Origin: Lelliottia nimipressuralis
GTDB lineage: Bacteria > Pseudomonadota > Gammaproteobacteria > Enterobacterales > Enterobacteriaceae
Length of the DNA: 64,000 bases
Direction: 5' to 3'
Assembly: GCF_004402045.1 (NCBI RefSeq)
Contig: NZ_SOMG01000021.1
Span: forward strand, 62,001-126,000
Position numbers and translations under genes: made by a program. Within the stretch, counting starts at the first letter, position 1. Each line of letters begins with the position of its first letter. Positions 17,078 to 25,202 of this stretch are shown in pieces. Below the pieces are notes generated by a model. That model did no database searches. It saw only the letters and a list, made by a program, of their open reading frames with translations, and was not told where the DNA came from.

Positions 17078-18730
17078 ATGTCTAAACCATTTGTCTGGCA
17101 GGAACTGTTTGTTCAGAGTCAAGATACGACGGAATATGAACTCCTCAGCACGCAACACGTTACGGTGACGGAGTTAGAGGGCGAGGAGGTCATTAAGGTG
17201 GCGCCTGAGGCATTGACCCTGCTGGCCCAGCAGGCTTTTTATGAAGCCTCATTTTTCCTGCGCGCAGGACATTTAAAGCAGATAGCCAGCATCCTGCACG
17301 ACCCGCAGGCCAGCAGTAACGATAAGTATGTCGCCCTCCAGCTGCTGCGCAACGCCGAAGTATCGGCAAAAGGCGTCCTGCCAAACTGTCAGGACACCGG
17401 CACGGCCACCGTTGTGGCGAGCAAAGGCCAGCACGTCTGGACAGGTGGGGATGACGCCGAAGCGCTGAGCAAAGGGATTTACGCCACGTTTAACGAGTGT
17501 AACCTGCGCTACTCGCAAAACGCACCGCTGGACATGTATACCGAGGTCAACACCCAAACCAACCTGCCGGCACAGATAGACATCAGCGCCACGCCGGGGA
17601 GCGAATATCGCTTCCTGTTTGTCAATAAAGGCGGCGGCTCGGCTAACAAAGCCGCGCTGTTCCAGGAAACGAAATCCATTCTGCAGCCGGAGAAGCTCAC
17701 CGCGTTCCTGATTGAGAAGATGAAGTCGCTCGGTACCGCGGCCTGCCCACCGTATCACATTGCCTTTGTGGTCGGCGGCCTCTCTGCAGACCAGGCGCTG
17801 AAGGTGGCGAAGCTGGCCTCAACAAAATATTATGACAACCTGCCCACCAGCGGGAACGAGCTGGGCCAGGCGTTCCGCGATACGGCGCTGGAAACCACGC
17901 TGCTCAACGCCAGCCGCGAATTCGGCATCGGCGCCCAGTTTGGCGGCAAGTACTTCGCGCACGATATTCGCGTCATCCGTCTGCCGCGCCACGGCGGTTC
18001 CTGCCCTGTCGCCATGGCGCTCTCCTGCTCCGCCGACCGCAATATCAAAGCGAAAATCAATAAGCACGGTATCTGGCTGGAGAAACTGGAACATAACCCA
18101 GGGAAATATATCCCGGAGGCAAGCCGTGATGAAAACGACGCCCGAGCCGTACAGATCAACCTGAACCGCCCGCTGCGCGAGATCCTGCGCGATATGTCCG
18201 CCCTGCCGATAGGCACCCGGCTGTCGCTAAGCGGCCCGATCGTGGTCGCCCGCGATATCGCCCACGCAAAAATCAAAGCGCGGCTGGATAACGGCGAACC
18301 GATGCCGGAGTACATGAAAAACCATATCGTCTATTACGCCGGTCCGGCGAAAACTCCGGAGAATCAGGCCTGCGGTTCCCTCGGTCCGACTACCGGTGGG
18401 CGGATGGACGGCTACGTCGATACTTTCCAGGCCGCGGGTGGGAGCCTGATCATGCTTTCCAAAGGTAACCGTAGCCAGCAGGTCACCGATGCCTGCCATA
18501 AGCACGGCGGCTTCAACCTCGGCAGTATCGGCGGTGCGGCGGCACTGCTGGCGCAGCAGTATGTGAAAAGCCTGCGCTGCCTCGAGTATCCCGAACTGGG
18601 CATGGAAGCGGTATGGATGATGGAGGTCGAAAATCTGCCCGCCTTTGTGCTGGTGGATGACAAAGGGAATAATTTCTTCAGCCAGTTTGAGCAGCAGCAT
18701 CGCTGCGCATCCTGCCCTACCGGACATTAA
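17078..18730 (+). CDS. Class I fumarase-type hydratase, probable mesaconase (FumD-like)
   Basis: A 550-aa iron-sulfur hydro-lyase like E. coli FumA/FumB. The start is ATG 17078 ([11 protein letters not shown]), by alignment with FumA and a ribosome site AAAGTGAGAAG; the frame extends 12 codons upstream into a repeat. The cluster Cys are seen in [17 protein letters not shown] and HGGSCPVAM. Class I fumarases can hydrate mesaconate to (S)-citramalate, and E. coli O157:H7 has such an enzyme, FumD, in its methylaspartate gene cluster. Here it lies in the glutamate mutase/methylaspartase operon, so mesaconase is the likely main role; simple fumarase is the alternative. Confidence 0.9.
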   Translation: MSKPFVWQELFVQSQDTTEYELLSTQHVTVTELEGEEVIKVAPEALTLLAQQAFYEASFFLRAGHLKQIASILHDPQASSNDKYVALQLLRNAEVSAKGVLPNCQDTGTATVVASKGQHVWTGGDDAEALSKGIYATFNECNLRYSQNAPLDMYTEVNTQTNLPAQIDISATPGSEYRFLFVNKGGGSANKAALFQETKSILQPEKLTAFLIEKMKSLGTAACPPYHIAFVVGGLSADQALKVAKLASTKYYDNLPTSGNELGQAFRDTALETTLLNASREFGIGAQFGGKYFAHDIRVIRLPRHGGSCPVAMALSCSADRNIKAKINKHGIWLEKLEHNPGKYIPEASRDENDARAVQINLNRPLREILRDMSALPIGTRLSLSGPIVVARDIAHAKIKARLDNGEPMPEYMKNHIVYYAGPAKTPENQACGSLGPTTGGRMDGYVDTFQAAGGSLIMLSKGNRSQQVTDACHKHGGFNLGSIGGAAALLAQQYVKSLRCLEYPELGMEAVWMMEVENLPAFVLVDDKGNNFFSQFEQQHRCASCPTGH

Positions 18731-18739
18731 GGAGCCTTT

Positions 18740-19342
18740 ATGGAAGCGCGAGCTAACGCAGACAAACACCGCCAACGACAGCAAAAGCGCAAAGAGCAGG
18801 TTGATCTCCGCGTGGCGGCGGCAACAGAGAAGAAAGGCATTCTGATCGTCTTCACCGGCAACGGAAAAGGAAAGTCCACCGCCGCCTTCGGCACGGCAAC
18901 GCGTGCCGTCGGACACGGTAAAACCGTGGGCGTCGCGCAGTTTATTAAAGGCCAGTGGGATAATGGCGAATACAACACCCTGCATCCGCTCGGCGTCGAG
19001 TTTCACATTATGGGCACTGGCTTTACCTGGGAAACACAAAACCGGGAGACGGATATTCAGGCCGCAACGGCGGTGTGGCAAGAGAGCAAACGCATGCTGG
19101 CCGATCCGAGTTACGACCTGGTGGTTCTGGATGAGCTCACCTATATGCTGGCTTATCACTATCTGGATACTCAGGAGGTGATCGCGGCGGTTGAGAACCG
19201 TCCGGTGCAGCAGACTGTGATCGTCACCGGACGCGGCTGTCACTCGCAGTTACTGGCACTTGCCGATACGGTCAGCGAAATGCGCCCGGTAAAACACGCT
19301 TTTGACAGCGGTATTCAGGCGCAGGAGGGCATTGACTGGTAA
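18740..19342 (+). CDS. Corrinoid adenosyltransferase, BtuR/CobO type, operon copy
   Basis: A 200-aa ATP:cob(I)alamin adenosyltransferase that makes adenosylcobalamin. The P-loop is FTGNGKGKSTAAFG (about residues 38-51), followed by VAQFIKGQWDNGEYNT and the ATP-site DLVVLDELTYML (about 128-139), all standard for BtuR/CobO. It begins 9 bp after the fumarase, after AAGGAGCC. A btuR gene is normally elsewhere on enterobacterial chromosomes, so this is probably a second copy dedicated to supplying AdoCbl to the glutamate mutase of the same operon. It is the last gene before a terminator hairpin. Confidence 0.93.
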   Translation: MEARANADKHRQRQQKRKEQVDLRVAAATEKKGILIVFTGNGKGKSTAAFGTATRAVGHGKTVGVAQFIKGQWDNGEYNTLHPLGVEFHIMGTGFTWETQNRETDIQAATAVWQESKRMLADPSYDLVVLDELTYMLAYHYLDTQEVIAAVENRPVQQTVIVTGRGCHSQLLALADTVSEMRPVKHAFDSGIQAQEGIDW

Positions 19343-19351
19343 GCGTGTCTG

Positions 19352-19386
19352 TACCGGATGGCATGCTGCACAGCCGCCATCCGGTA
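19352..19386. terminator. Bidirectional terminator between the adenosyltransferase and lysR-type genes
   Basis: An 11-bp perfect stem, TACCGGATGGC and GCCATCCGGTA, lies between two convergent genes, with TTATTATT on the plus side. It ends the ten-gene glutamate operon and overlaps the final region before the LysR stop at 19390. Confidence 0.75.
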
Positions 19387-19389
19387 TTA

Positions 19390-20295
19390 TTACTCCACCG
19401 GAGATACGACTGATTTTTGTAATAACCATTCGCGGAAAGTCTGTAACGGCAGGGACTGAGCCTTTTCCTCCCGCCACGTCATGATAAAACGGTTGCCGGT
19501 GCGGATAGGAACATCACAGGGGATAACCATCTCGCCGCAGTCCAGGTCATGCTGGATAGCGAAGCGGGGAAGCAGCGCGACACCAAGATTCGATCGTACT
19601 GCGGCAATCAGCATCGAGAGGAGGTCAAAACGCGGGCCAAGATTCACGTCCGGACTGGTGATACCGGACAGCGCAAACCACTCCTGCCAGCCATTGATGC
19701 GAGTGCTTTGGTGTAACAGCGGAAACTCCCTTAGCAGCTCCTCAACCCCTAGTTTCTGCTCCGCACTGGGGAGCAAGCTTCGGCTGCAGACCGGCAGGAT
19801 CTCCTCTTCAAATAAATAATCGACTTCCGACCACGGAGGACAAAAATCTGCGCGCATAATAGCCGCATCGTATTCACGATTTAAAAAATCACCGATATTA
19901 GCCAACGAGTGAATATTGACAATAATATCAGGATTTAATTTATTAAACTCCCATAAATTGGGGATCAGCCAATGTGTGCTGAAGGTGGGATTTACCGCCA
20001 GCTCCACAACCTGAACGGCAGGTTGCCAGGTCATTATCATATTCGTATCGCGTTCCAGCTTATTAAGCGTCTCTTTGACGATATTTAGATAATGCTTTCC
20101 TGCTGCATTCAGAAAAATCCGCTTTTTGGCATGATTGAATAATGAGGTGTGTAAAAATTCTTCCAGGGCCGTCACCTGTCTGAACACTGCACTCTGCGTT
20201 AACGCCAGCTCTTCTGCCGCGCGGGTATAGCTTTCGTGACGCGCTACAACTTCGAACGTCACCAGCAACTCGCTCTTTGGGATTTTTCCTCTCAT
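19390..20295 (-). CDS. LysR-family transcriptional regulator, likely regulator of the glutamate cluster
   Basis: A LysR-type regulator of 301 aa from the start used here (MRGKIPKSELLVTFEVV). The N-terminal winged helix shows SYTRAAEELALTQSAVFRQV (about 23-42), and the rest is the periplasmic-binding-like effector domain. Two further in-frame ATGs exist 3 and 12 bases upstream; GGAAG at best spacing favours 20295. The gene is convergent with the glutamate operon and has no other close partner, so control of that operon is likely, perhaps in response to glutamate or mesaconate. Target sites and effector are not known. Confidence 0.85.
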   Translation of the reverse strand: MRGKIPKSELLVTFEVVARHESYTRAAEELALTQSAVFRQVTALEEFLHTSLFNHAKKRIFLNAAGKHYLNIVKETLNKLERDTNMIMTWQPAVQVVELAVNPTFSTHWLIPNLWEFNKLNPDIIVNIHSLANIGDFLNREYDAAIMRADFCPPWSEVDYLFEEEILPVCSRSLLPSAEQKLGVEELLREFPLLHQSTRINGWQEWFALSGITSPDVNLGPRFDLLSMLIAAVRSNLGVALLPRFAIQHDLDCGEMVIPCDVPIRTGNRFIMTWREEKAQSLPLQTFREWLLQKSVVSPVE

Positions 20296-20307
20296 CATGT
20301 CTTCCAT

Positions 20308-20719
20308 TCATGGTGGGTAACACTAATTTTTTGAAGCGAATAAACCCTGCTTCAGAACGATACCGCCATTATATTTTAGTTAAACTCTGTCGGCAGTGAT
20401 CCACACCATGATTTAATCAGTTTTGCGCGTCAGGCCAAACTATTTGCAGAAAATGAAATAAAACATGAAAGATTATTAAGAACCTGTTCTCTTTTGTGTC
20501 TTACGTAGTGGAGACAGCATCTTATTATACGAAAAACCGTATGGCCATTAAAAACAGGAATAGCATAGTGCTGGACGTTAGAAAATATAAAAAACGTTGT
20601 GCTAAAAATAGAGCAGGACTTTGCGTGTCCTTTTGATAACAGGCGCGCCAGCGGGACGGATGCCAGAACGCCGCTCCAGCGTCTCTTCAGCACACATGCT
20701 GAAACCGGCTCAAAACAAA
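20308..20719. other. Intergenic region between the LysR gene and tRNA-Ser copy 1
   Basis: About 410 bp, AT-rich, with the promoter of the LysR gene near 20310-20400. One 87-codon ORF on the minus strand shows no recognisable motif and poor codon use, and is not called. No repeat or RNA gene could be recognised before the tRNA terminator. Confidence 0.5.
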
Positions 20720-20748
20720 AAACCCAGGTCGCATAACGACCTGGGTTT
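20720..20748 (-). terminator. Terminator of tRNA-Ser copy 1
   Basis: A 12-bp stem, AAACCCAGGTCG and CGACCTGGGTTT, with a 5-base loop directly after the tRNA 3' end on the minus strand, followed on that strand by TTTTTTGTTTTG. A typical intrinsic terminator. Confidence 0.9.
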
Positions 20749-20754
20749 CGAATT

Positions 20755-20842
20755 TGGCGGAAGCGTAGAGATTCGAACTCTAGAACCCTTTCGGGTCGCC
20801 GGTTTTCAAGACCGGTGCCTTCAACCGCTCGGCCACGCTTCC
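20755..20842 (-). tRNA. serT: tRNA-Ser(UGA), copy 1
   Basis: An 88-nt class II tRNA on the minus strand, beginning GGAAGCGTGGCCGAGCGGTT and ending CGCTTCCGCCA with the CCA encoded. The anticodon loop GTCTTGAAAACC gives anticodon UGA. The variable arm GCGACCCGAAAGGGTTC has the long stem of serine tRNAs. It is very close to E. coli serT, and the neighbouring yccA synteny supports this. The same 88 nt occur again at 26832-26919. Confidence 0.97.
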
Positions 20843-20854
20843 AAAGTGAGGCGC

Positions 20855-20883
20855 ACTATAAACATCTATTAGCGCCTTGTAAA
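20855..20883 (-). promoter_or_regulatory. Promoter of tRNA-Ser copy 1
   Basis: On the minus strand: -35 TTTACA, 17-bp spacer, -10 TATAGT, then the GC-rich discriminator GCGCCTC typical of growth-rate and ppGpp-controlled stable RNA promoters. It ends 12 bp before the mature tRNA 5' end. Confidence 0.85.
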
Positions 20884-21120
20884 GCAGGAATTTTTCTATT
20901 TTTACCCACAGCCGTTTGACTGCGCAAAAAGTCACCCGCACGCTTACCTCACATCCCTCTCTGCGCCCTTGTACATACCGTAACACAGCAACGCTCATCC
21001 TTTTAAATCGCTCTGGTATAGAATGCCACAAAAATAGACGGCCATTTGTTGTGTAATTGTTATAAATCTGAGTGCCTACAGATTTTAGAAATTACTGCCA
21101 TGCAGTGTTACTGGTTGATG

Positions 21121-22257
21121 ATGAAAATCAAAAATACGCTTTGCTTACATATCCTGATGGCGACCCTGGCCATTTTGTTCCTGTGTGTTCACCCGCTGGT
21201 GACGAGCTTCGATCCGCCCCTCACTTTCCAGCCGCTGATTAAATCAATGGCGGGCACGCCGAAAGAACAAGCGGAAAAAATTGCCACCATTTCTCATGCT
21301 CTGGACGGGAATGCTATTTTCTTCATTGGCGCGTCTGAGGTTGCCACCTCAGAAGATGAACATTACGCTGTATATAATTACTTTAATAAGCAATTGCACA
21401 AACCCGTCGTGGCGTATGGCGATGCGTTTGTCGATGACGAAACGCAATTTTTACTGTTCTCACGTTTTAAAAATAGCCTTAACGCAAACAGTAAAGTTGT
21501 TTTGCTTCTGGCACCTGACAGCTTTTACTCAAAAGGTCTGCCACCGGCTATCTATGCAGATAATTTCCCTGGCTCCATTTTTAATCCTCTGATGAAGGAT
21601 CCGCAGGCGCGCCCGATACTGGTTAATTACTTGAAGCATATTGATGCTAAAGAGATAAGCCATTTAACCTTTGGCCAAATGCGTGTCTTTGGCTGGCACC
21701 CCGATCTGATGTGGGACGAGCTGAGTTTCCAGTTTGCGAACGTCTGCACCATGATCAAAAACGACTGGCTGGCGCTGCTTCACGTCACGCCTCAGACGGT
21801 CCAACCCTGGCCGCAACAGCCAACCACCCACATTGTCCCTGACTGGGATAAAGAGCTGGCGAATGCGCGCGAGTTAAATAAAAAACGCCAGCAGAGCGCG
21901 GCCACCCTGTGGATGGACAAAACGATTTACGAAGAGGACGGTAAGCCGCAACAGTGGGATGACACGCCGGTAGTGCCTGCGCAAATCGCCGCGTTCAGGA
22001 AAACCGTCCAGCTGCTGAAAGACCGTCACGTGCAGGTCATTGCTATCGTCGACCCGGTTAACCCGTGGGCGCTTTACAATACCGATACTTTCCGCCCGGT
22101 GGATAAGCAAATTAAAACCATTCTGGAAGACAACCAGATCCCTTATTTAGATATGTACGCAATGCCTTATCAGAATGGCTGGAACTGGGATCGTTTACAC
22201 CCTTCCGAACTGGCCTGGGTTCCTATGATTCGCTTTATTGCACAGAGTTTTAAATAA
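21121..22257 (+). CDS. dltD: DltD-like protein (SGNH-hydrolase-like, membrane anchored)
   Basis: A DltD-family protein, which in Gram-positive bacteria acts outside the membrane in moving D-alanine onto teichoic acid. From the start used (MKIKNTLCLHILMATLAIL) it has 378 aa, with one N-terminal membrane segment (about 8-28) and the rest probably periplasmic. The DltD catalytic pattern is present: Ser in FFIGASEVA and Asp/His in NWDRLHPSE near the C-terminus. Starts at 21100 and 21118 are also possible; none has a strong ribosome site. It is the first gene of a dltD-X-B-A-C operon and shares one base with dltX. The acceptor in this Gram-negative cell is unknown. Confidence 0.85.
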   Translation: MKIKNTLCLHILMATLAILFLCVHPLVTSFDPPLTFQPLIKSMAGTPKEQAEKIATISHALDGNAIFFIGASEVATSEDEHYAVYNYFNKQLHKPVVAYGDAFVDDETQFLLFSRFKNSLNANSKVVLLLAPDSFYSKGLPPAIYADNFPGSIFNPLMKDPQARPILVNYLKHIDAKEISHLTFGQMRVFGWHPDLMWDELSFQFANVCTMIKNDWLALLHVTPQTVQPWPQQPTTHIVPDWDKELANARELNKKRQQSAATLWMDKTIYEEDGKPQQWDDTPVVPAQIAAFRKTVQLLKDRHVQVIAIVDPVNPWALYNTDTFRPVDKQIKTILEDNQIPYLDMYAMPYQNGWNWDRLHPSELAWVPMIRFIAQSFK

Positions 22258-22376
22258 TGAAAATTGCGATCCGTCTTTTTTTCCTTTATCTCCTGCTGGC
22301 GATCACCATCGTCGCGTGGACCTCTGTCGATGACAGCATGAGTATGCAGCTGCATTTTGAATATCAAAAGTTCTGA
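22257..22376 (+). CDS. dltX: DltX-like small membrane protein ending in FEYQKF
   Basis: A 39-codon ORF too short for usual gene calling. It starts MKIAIRLFFLYLLLAITIVA, a single membrane segment, and ends SMQLHFEYQKF followed by a stop. DltX of Gram-positive dlt operons is about 50 aa with one membrane segment and a conserved C-terminal FxYxxF ending, thought to carry the acyl group from DltB; FEYQKF fits that motif exactly and stands at the very C-terminus. The ATG overlaps the dltD stop (TAATG), and dltB begins 6 bp after its stop. Position, topology and motif all agree; the transfer role is inferred. Confidence 0.88.
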   Translation: MKIAIRLFFLYLLLAITIVAWTSVDDSMSMQLHFEYQKF

Positions 22377-22382
22377 GGCCGA

Positions 22383-23504
22383 ATGATGTACAGCTCAGGA
22401 ATGTTTTTTGTCTATTTGTTTTCATCCGCCCTGGTGTTTGCGCTGGTCAATCGCGTATTACGCCATCGCCTGACCGGGTTATCGGCGCTGTCGGTACTGA
22501 CGGCCGTCGGCTGGGGCTATATATTTCAGGGTGATTATATTGTACCGGCGGCCGTATTTGTCAGCTTTTATGTGCTCGCAACTTTAAAAGAGAAAGGCTG
22601 GTTAAAAACCTGGCAGGCGATCATTTTAACGCTGCTGCCCTTATTTTTAGTGAAGCTGCATTTAAATAACCACTGGGGAATGATCGGCCTCTCTTTTATG
22701 ACGTTTCGTGCGGTCGATGTATTGCTCTATCGCAGTAAAAAAGAAGATCATAATTTCCTGCACTATTTCTGTTATCTGTTTATGCCCTTTATTATCCTGG
22801 CCGGCCCAATGTACCGCTGGCGGACATGGATGAGCGACGTCAGCAAGCCCGTATTTGCCCTTAACCGCGAGCAGTTTTTAGTGGCGTTAGAGCAAATTAT
22901 TACCGGCATTATCCAGAAGTTCCTGTTTGCCATGCTTGTCGACACGTTCGTTGTGCAGCCGTGGAGCCATAAACCGTTTACGCTGACCGTGGGCGTGGTG
23001 ATGTCGATCGCCTATAGCGCCTACCTCTACTTTGATTTTGCGGGTTACAGCAATATGGCCATCGGCGCAGGCCGCTTATTTGGGCTGAACATTCCGGCAA
23101 ACTTCAATATGCCGCTTCTGGCTAAGAATCCGCAGGATTTCTGGCGACGCTTCCACATCAGCCTGTCTGAATGGCTGCGCGATGTGGTCTTTATGCCCGT
23201 TTATATGAACCTGATGAAGTTCAATTTTTTCCGCCAGAACAAAACGCTGGCGCAAAATATCGGTATTTTTTGCACCCTGTTCTGCATGGGCGCATGGAAT
23301 GGCCTGGAACGCCATTATGTCATCAGCGGCGCGCTGTTCGGCGCGATTTCTGTCGCACATAACATGCTGCTGTGGTCAGCCAAACGCAGCCCGGCGTTAC
23401 ACCGGGGATTGCAGTATCCGGCTGTTGCGTTTTTAGGGCGAATTCTGACGCTGGGAAGCGCTGCGGGATCCCTTTACATCTTTAGTGGAATGTCACCTCT
23501 ATGA
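22383..23504 (+). CDS. dltB: DltB-like MBOAT acyltransferase
   Basis: A 373-aa polytopic membrane protein of the MBOAT family, like DltB, which passes an acyl group from a carrier protein across the membrane. The MBOAT block is clear: YFDFAGYSNMAIG (about 219-231), NPQDFWRRFHISLSEWLRD with H258, and MGAWNGLERHYVISG (about 302-316). In DltB and AlgI the last block reads WHG, with the invariant catalytic His; here N306 takes that place and the nearest His is H311. The first codon could be either of two adjacent ATGs. It overlaps dltA by 4 bp (ATGA). The Asn change raises the question of altered chemistry. Confidence 0.88.
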   Translation: MMYSSGMFFVYLFSSALVFALVNRVLRHRLTGLSALSVLTAVGWGYIFQGDYIVPAAVFVSFYVLATLKEKGWLKTWQAIILTLLPLFLVKLHLNNHWGMIGLSFMTFRAVDVLLYRSKKEDHNFLHYFCYLFMPFIILAGPMYRWRTWMSDVSKPVFALNREQFLVALEQIITGIIQKFLFAMLVDTFVVQPWSHKPFTLTVGVVMSIAYSAYLYFDFAGYSNMAIGAGRLFGLNIPANFNMPLLAKNPQDFWRRFHISLSEWLRDVVFMPVYMNLMKFNFFRQNKTLAQNIGIFCTLFCMGAWNGLERHYVISGALFGAISVAHNMLLWSAKRSPALHRGLQYPAVAFLGRILTLGSAAGSLYIFSGMSPL

Positions 23505-24934
23505 AAAATCACTCCGATCTTCAGGAACTGCAGGATTTCTTACGTGCGGCATTATGCGACCCCGCCTGTCCGCAGCAACTGGCCATCAGCGGTAGCGACG
23601 AAGCCTTAAGCTGGCTACAGCTTTCCTCTGCCGTGACGGAGTGGGCGCAGCGCTATCGTCGCTGCCAGCCCACCGAGGGCACCCCCGTTGTGTTGTATGG
23701 TCATCAGCAGGCCGAGTTCGCCGTGGCGATTTATAGCTGTCTGCTGCACAACATTCCGTACATCCCGGTCGACTGCATTTACCCACAGGAGCGCCTGCGG
23801 GAGATCTGCCATCTGGCCAGTGCCCCTTATTATTACGACGTCGACACCAGGCAGTTCATCGCCACCGGTGAGGCAGGCAAGGTGCTGGAGGAGCAGGATC
23901 TCGCTTATATCATGTTTACCTCAGGCAGCACTGGCAAACCTAAAGGCGTGCAGATTGGGCGTGAGAGCGTATGGCACTTCATGAAATGGGTCAGCCAGGA
24001 CTTTTCTCTGCCGGAAAAACCGGTGCTGATGAACCACGCGGTGTTCAGTTTTGACCTCTCCCTGATCCCTTTGCTGGCGAATCTGGCGATGGGTGGACAC
24101 ATCGTGCTGAACGCCAAAGACGATATCCAGAAAGCGAACTGGCTGGATAGACTGAAAATCAACGCGGTCTCCGCCTGGGTTTCTACCCCCTCTTTTGCTT
24201 ACCAGCAGCTGCTTTCCCCGCAGTTCAACAGCGAGTATTTACCTGCGCTCAATGTCTTTATCTTCATTGGTGAAGTACTCAATAAAGCGCTGGTTAAACA
24301 GCTACGCCGCCGTTTCCCGCAGGCCAAAATCATTAACTCCTATGGCCCAACGGAAGCGACCATCGCGACAACCGTGGTTGAGATAACGGATGAGATCCTC
24401 AACGGCGACAGCGCCGTGCTGCCAGTGGGGGTCATGATGCCTGAGAGCAAAATGGAAATTTCCGCCGAGGGCGAGCTGATTATCTGGGGTAAAAACGTCA
24501 TGCGCGGCTACCTTGGCCTGCCCCAGGAGAACGCAGCAAAATTACTCCATCGGGAAAATGAAGCGTTTCGCGGCTACCGGACCGGCGATCTGGGTTATGA
24601 AGCGGGGCTCATCTATTGCCAGGGCCGCAACGATAGCCAGGTCAAACTTAATGGCTACCGTATTGAAATCAATGAGATTGAAAACCGCCTGCTGGCCATA
24701 TCCGGCATCAATGAAGCGGTGGTTCTGCCGCTGATGAAATCCTGCGGCAGCGTGCTGCGCATTGCCGCGTTCTGCGTGACGGATATGGCACCGGATACGA
24801 TCAAAACCTCGCTGTCGAAGGTGGTTCCACACTATATGGTGCCTTCACAAATTATCGTAAAAGACGCTTTGCCGCTGAATCCTAACGGCAAAATTGACCG
24901 CAAGCTGCTGGACGCTTACGCCCGCACAAATTAA
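23501..24934 (+). CDS. dltA: DltA-like adenylating enzyme (carrier protein ligase)
   Basis: A 477-aa member of the adenylate-forming family closest to DltA, which activates D-alanine as the adenylate and loads it on the carrier DltC. The ATP motif IMFTSGSTGKPKGVQ is at about 136-150, NSYGPTEATIATT at about 282-294, the hinge YRTGDLGYEAG at about 362-372, and the terminal catalytic Lys in LNPNGKIDRK near 466. Length is slightly below Gram-positive DltA (about 500). The ATG overlaps dltB. Substrate choice (D-Ala, Gly or another small amino acid) cannot be read with certainty from the sequence. Confidence 0.88.
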   Translation: MKNHSDLQELQDFLRAALCDPACPQQLAISGSDEALSWLQLSSAVTEWAQRYRRCQPTEGTPVVLYGHQQAEFAVAIYSCLLHNIPYIPVDCIYPQERLREICHLASAPYYYDVDTRQFIATGEAGKVLEEQDLAYIMFTSGSTGKPKGVQIGRESVWHFMKWVSQDFSLPEKPVLMNHAVFSFDLSLIPLLANLAMGGHIVLNAKDDIQKANWLDRLKINAVSAWVSTPSFAYQQLLSPQFNSEYLPALNVFIFIGEVLNKALVKQLRRRFPQAKIINSYGPTEATIATTVVEITDEILNGDSAVLPVGVMMPESKMEISAEGELIIWGKNVMRGYLGLPQENAAKLLHRENEAFRGYRTGDLGYEAGLIYCQGRNDSQVKLNGYRIEINEIENRLLAISGINEAVVLPLMKSCGSVLRIAAFCVTDMAPDTIKTSLSKVVPHYMVPSQIIVKDALPLNPNGKIDRKLLDAYARTN

Positions 24935-24951
24935 TGACCCCAGGAAAAATT

Positions 24952-25170
24952 ATGGAACAAGAAATTCTCGCCCTGTTCGAAAAAGTGTTATCCCGTAAGG
25001 TGGGCTTTCACGATGAACTGATTGAATCCGACATTCTCGACTCCATCCTGGCAGTCGATATGGTTCTGGAAGTGCAGGACGTTTATGGCTGTATGATCCC
25101 GCCAACAGACGTGGCAACGGTGCTGAAAACCCCGGCGGACCTGGCCCGCTATATTGAAGAAAACCGCTAA
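24952..25170 (+). CDS. dltC: DltC-like acyl carrier protein
   Basis: A 72-aa carrier protein whose phosphopantetheine site is S31 in ESDILDSILAVDM. It would carry the aminoacyl group loaded by the DltA homologue to the DltB homologue. The start is set at ATG 24952 because CCAGGAAAAATT is a good ribosome site; an upstream ATG at 24934, overlapping the dltA stop, would add six residues. The acidic helix pattern LFEKV, ILDSILAVDMVLEVQD, YI-EEN is typical of DltC. A strong hairpin follows, ending the operon. Confidence 0.85.
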   Translation: MEQEILALFEKVLSRKVGFHDELIESDILDSILAVDMVLEVQDVYGCMIPPTDVATVLKTPADLARYIEENR

Positions 25171-25178
25171 ACCGTAAG

Positions 25179-25202
25179 GCTCTGGAGGCATGCTCCAGAG
25201 CC
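25179..25202 (+). terminator. Hairpin after the dlt-like operon
   Basis: A 10-bp perfect stem, GGCTCTGGAG and CTCCAGAGCC, with a 4-base loop, 8 bp after the dltC stop. The T-run is poor (CGTCATCC), so termination may be partial or depend on other factors. Confidence 0.6.

Noticed and set aside
18227..19243. 338-codon minus-strand ORF across the fumarase-adenosyltransferase junction
   Set aside because: It crosses two well-supported genes in antisense and shows no conserved motifs.
20430..20693. 87-codon minus-strand ORF upstream of tRNA-Ser copy 1
   Set aside because: No motif and no ribosome site, in an AT-rich non-coding stretch.
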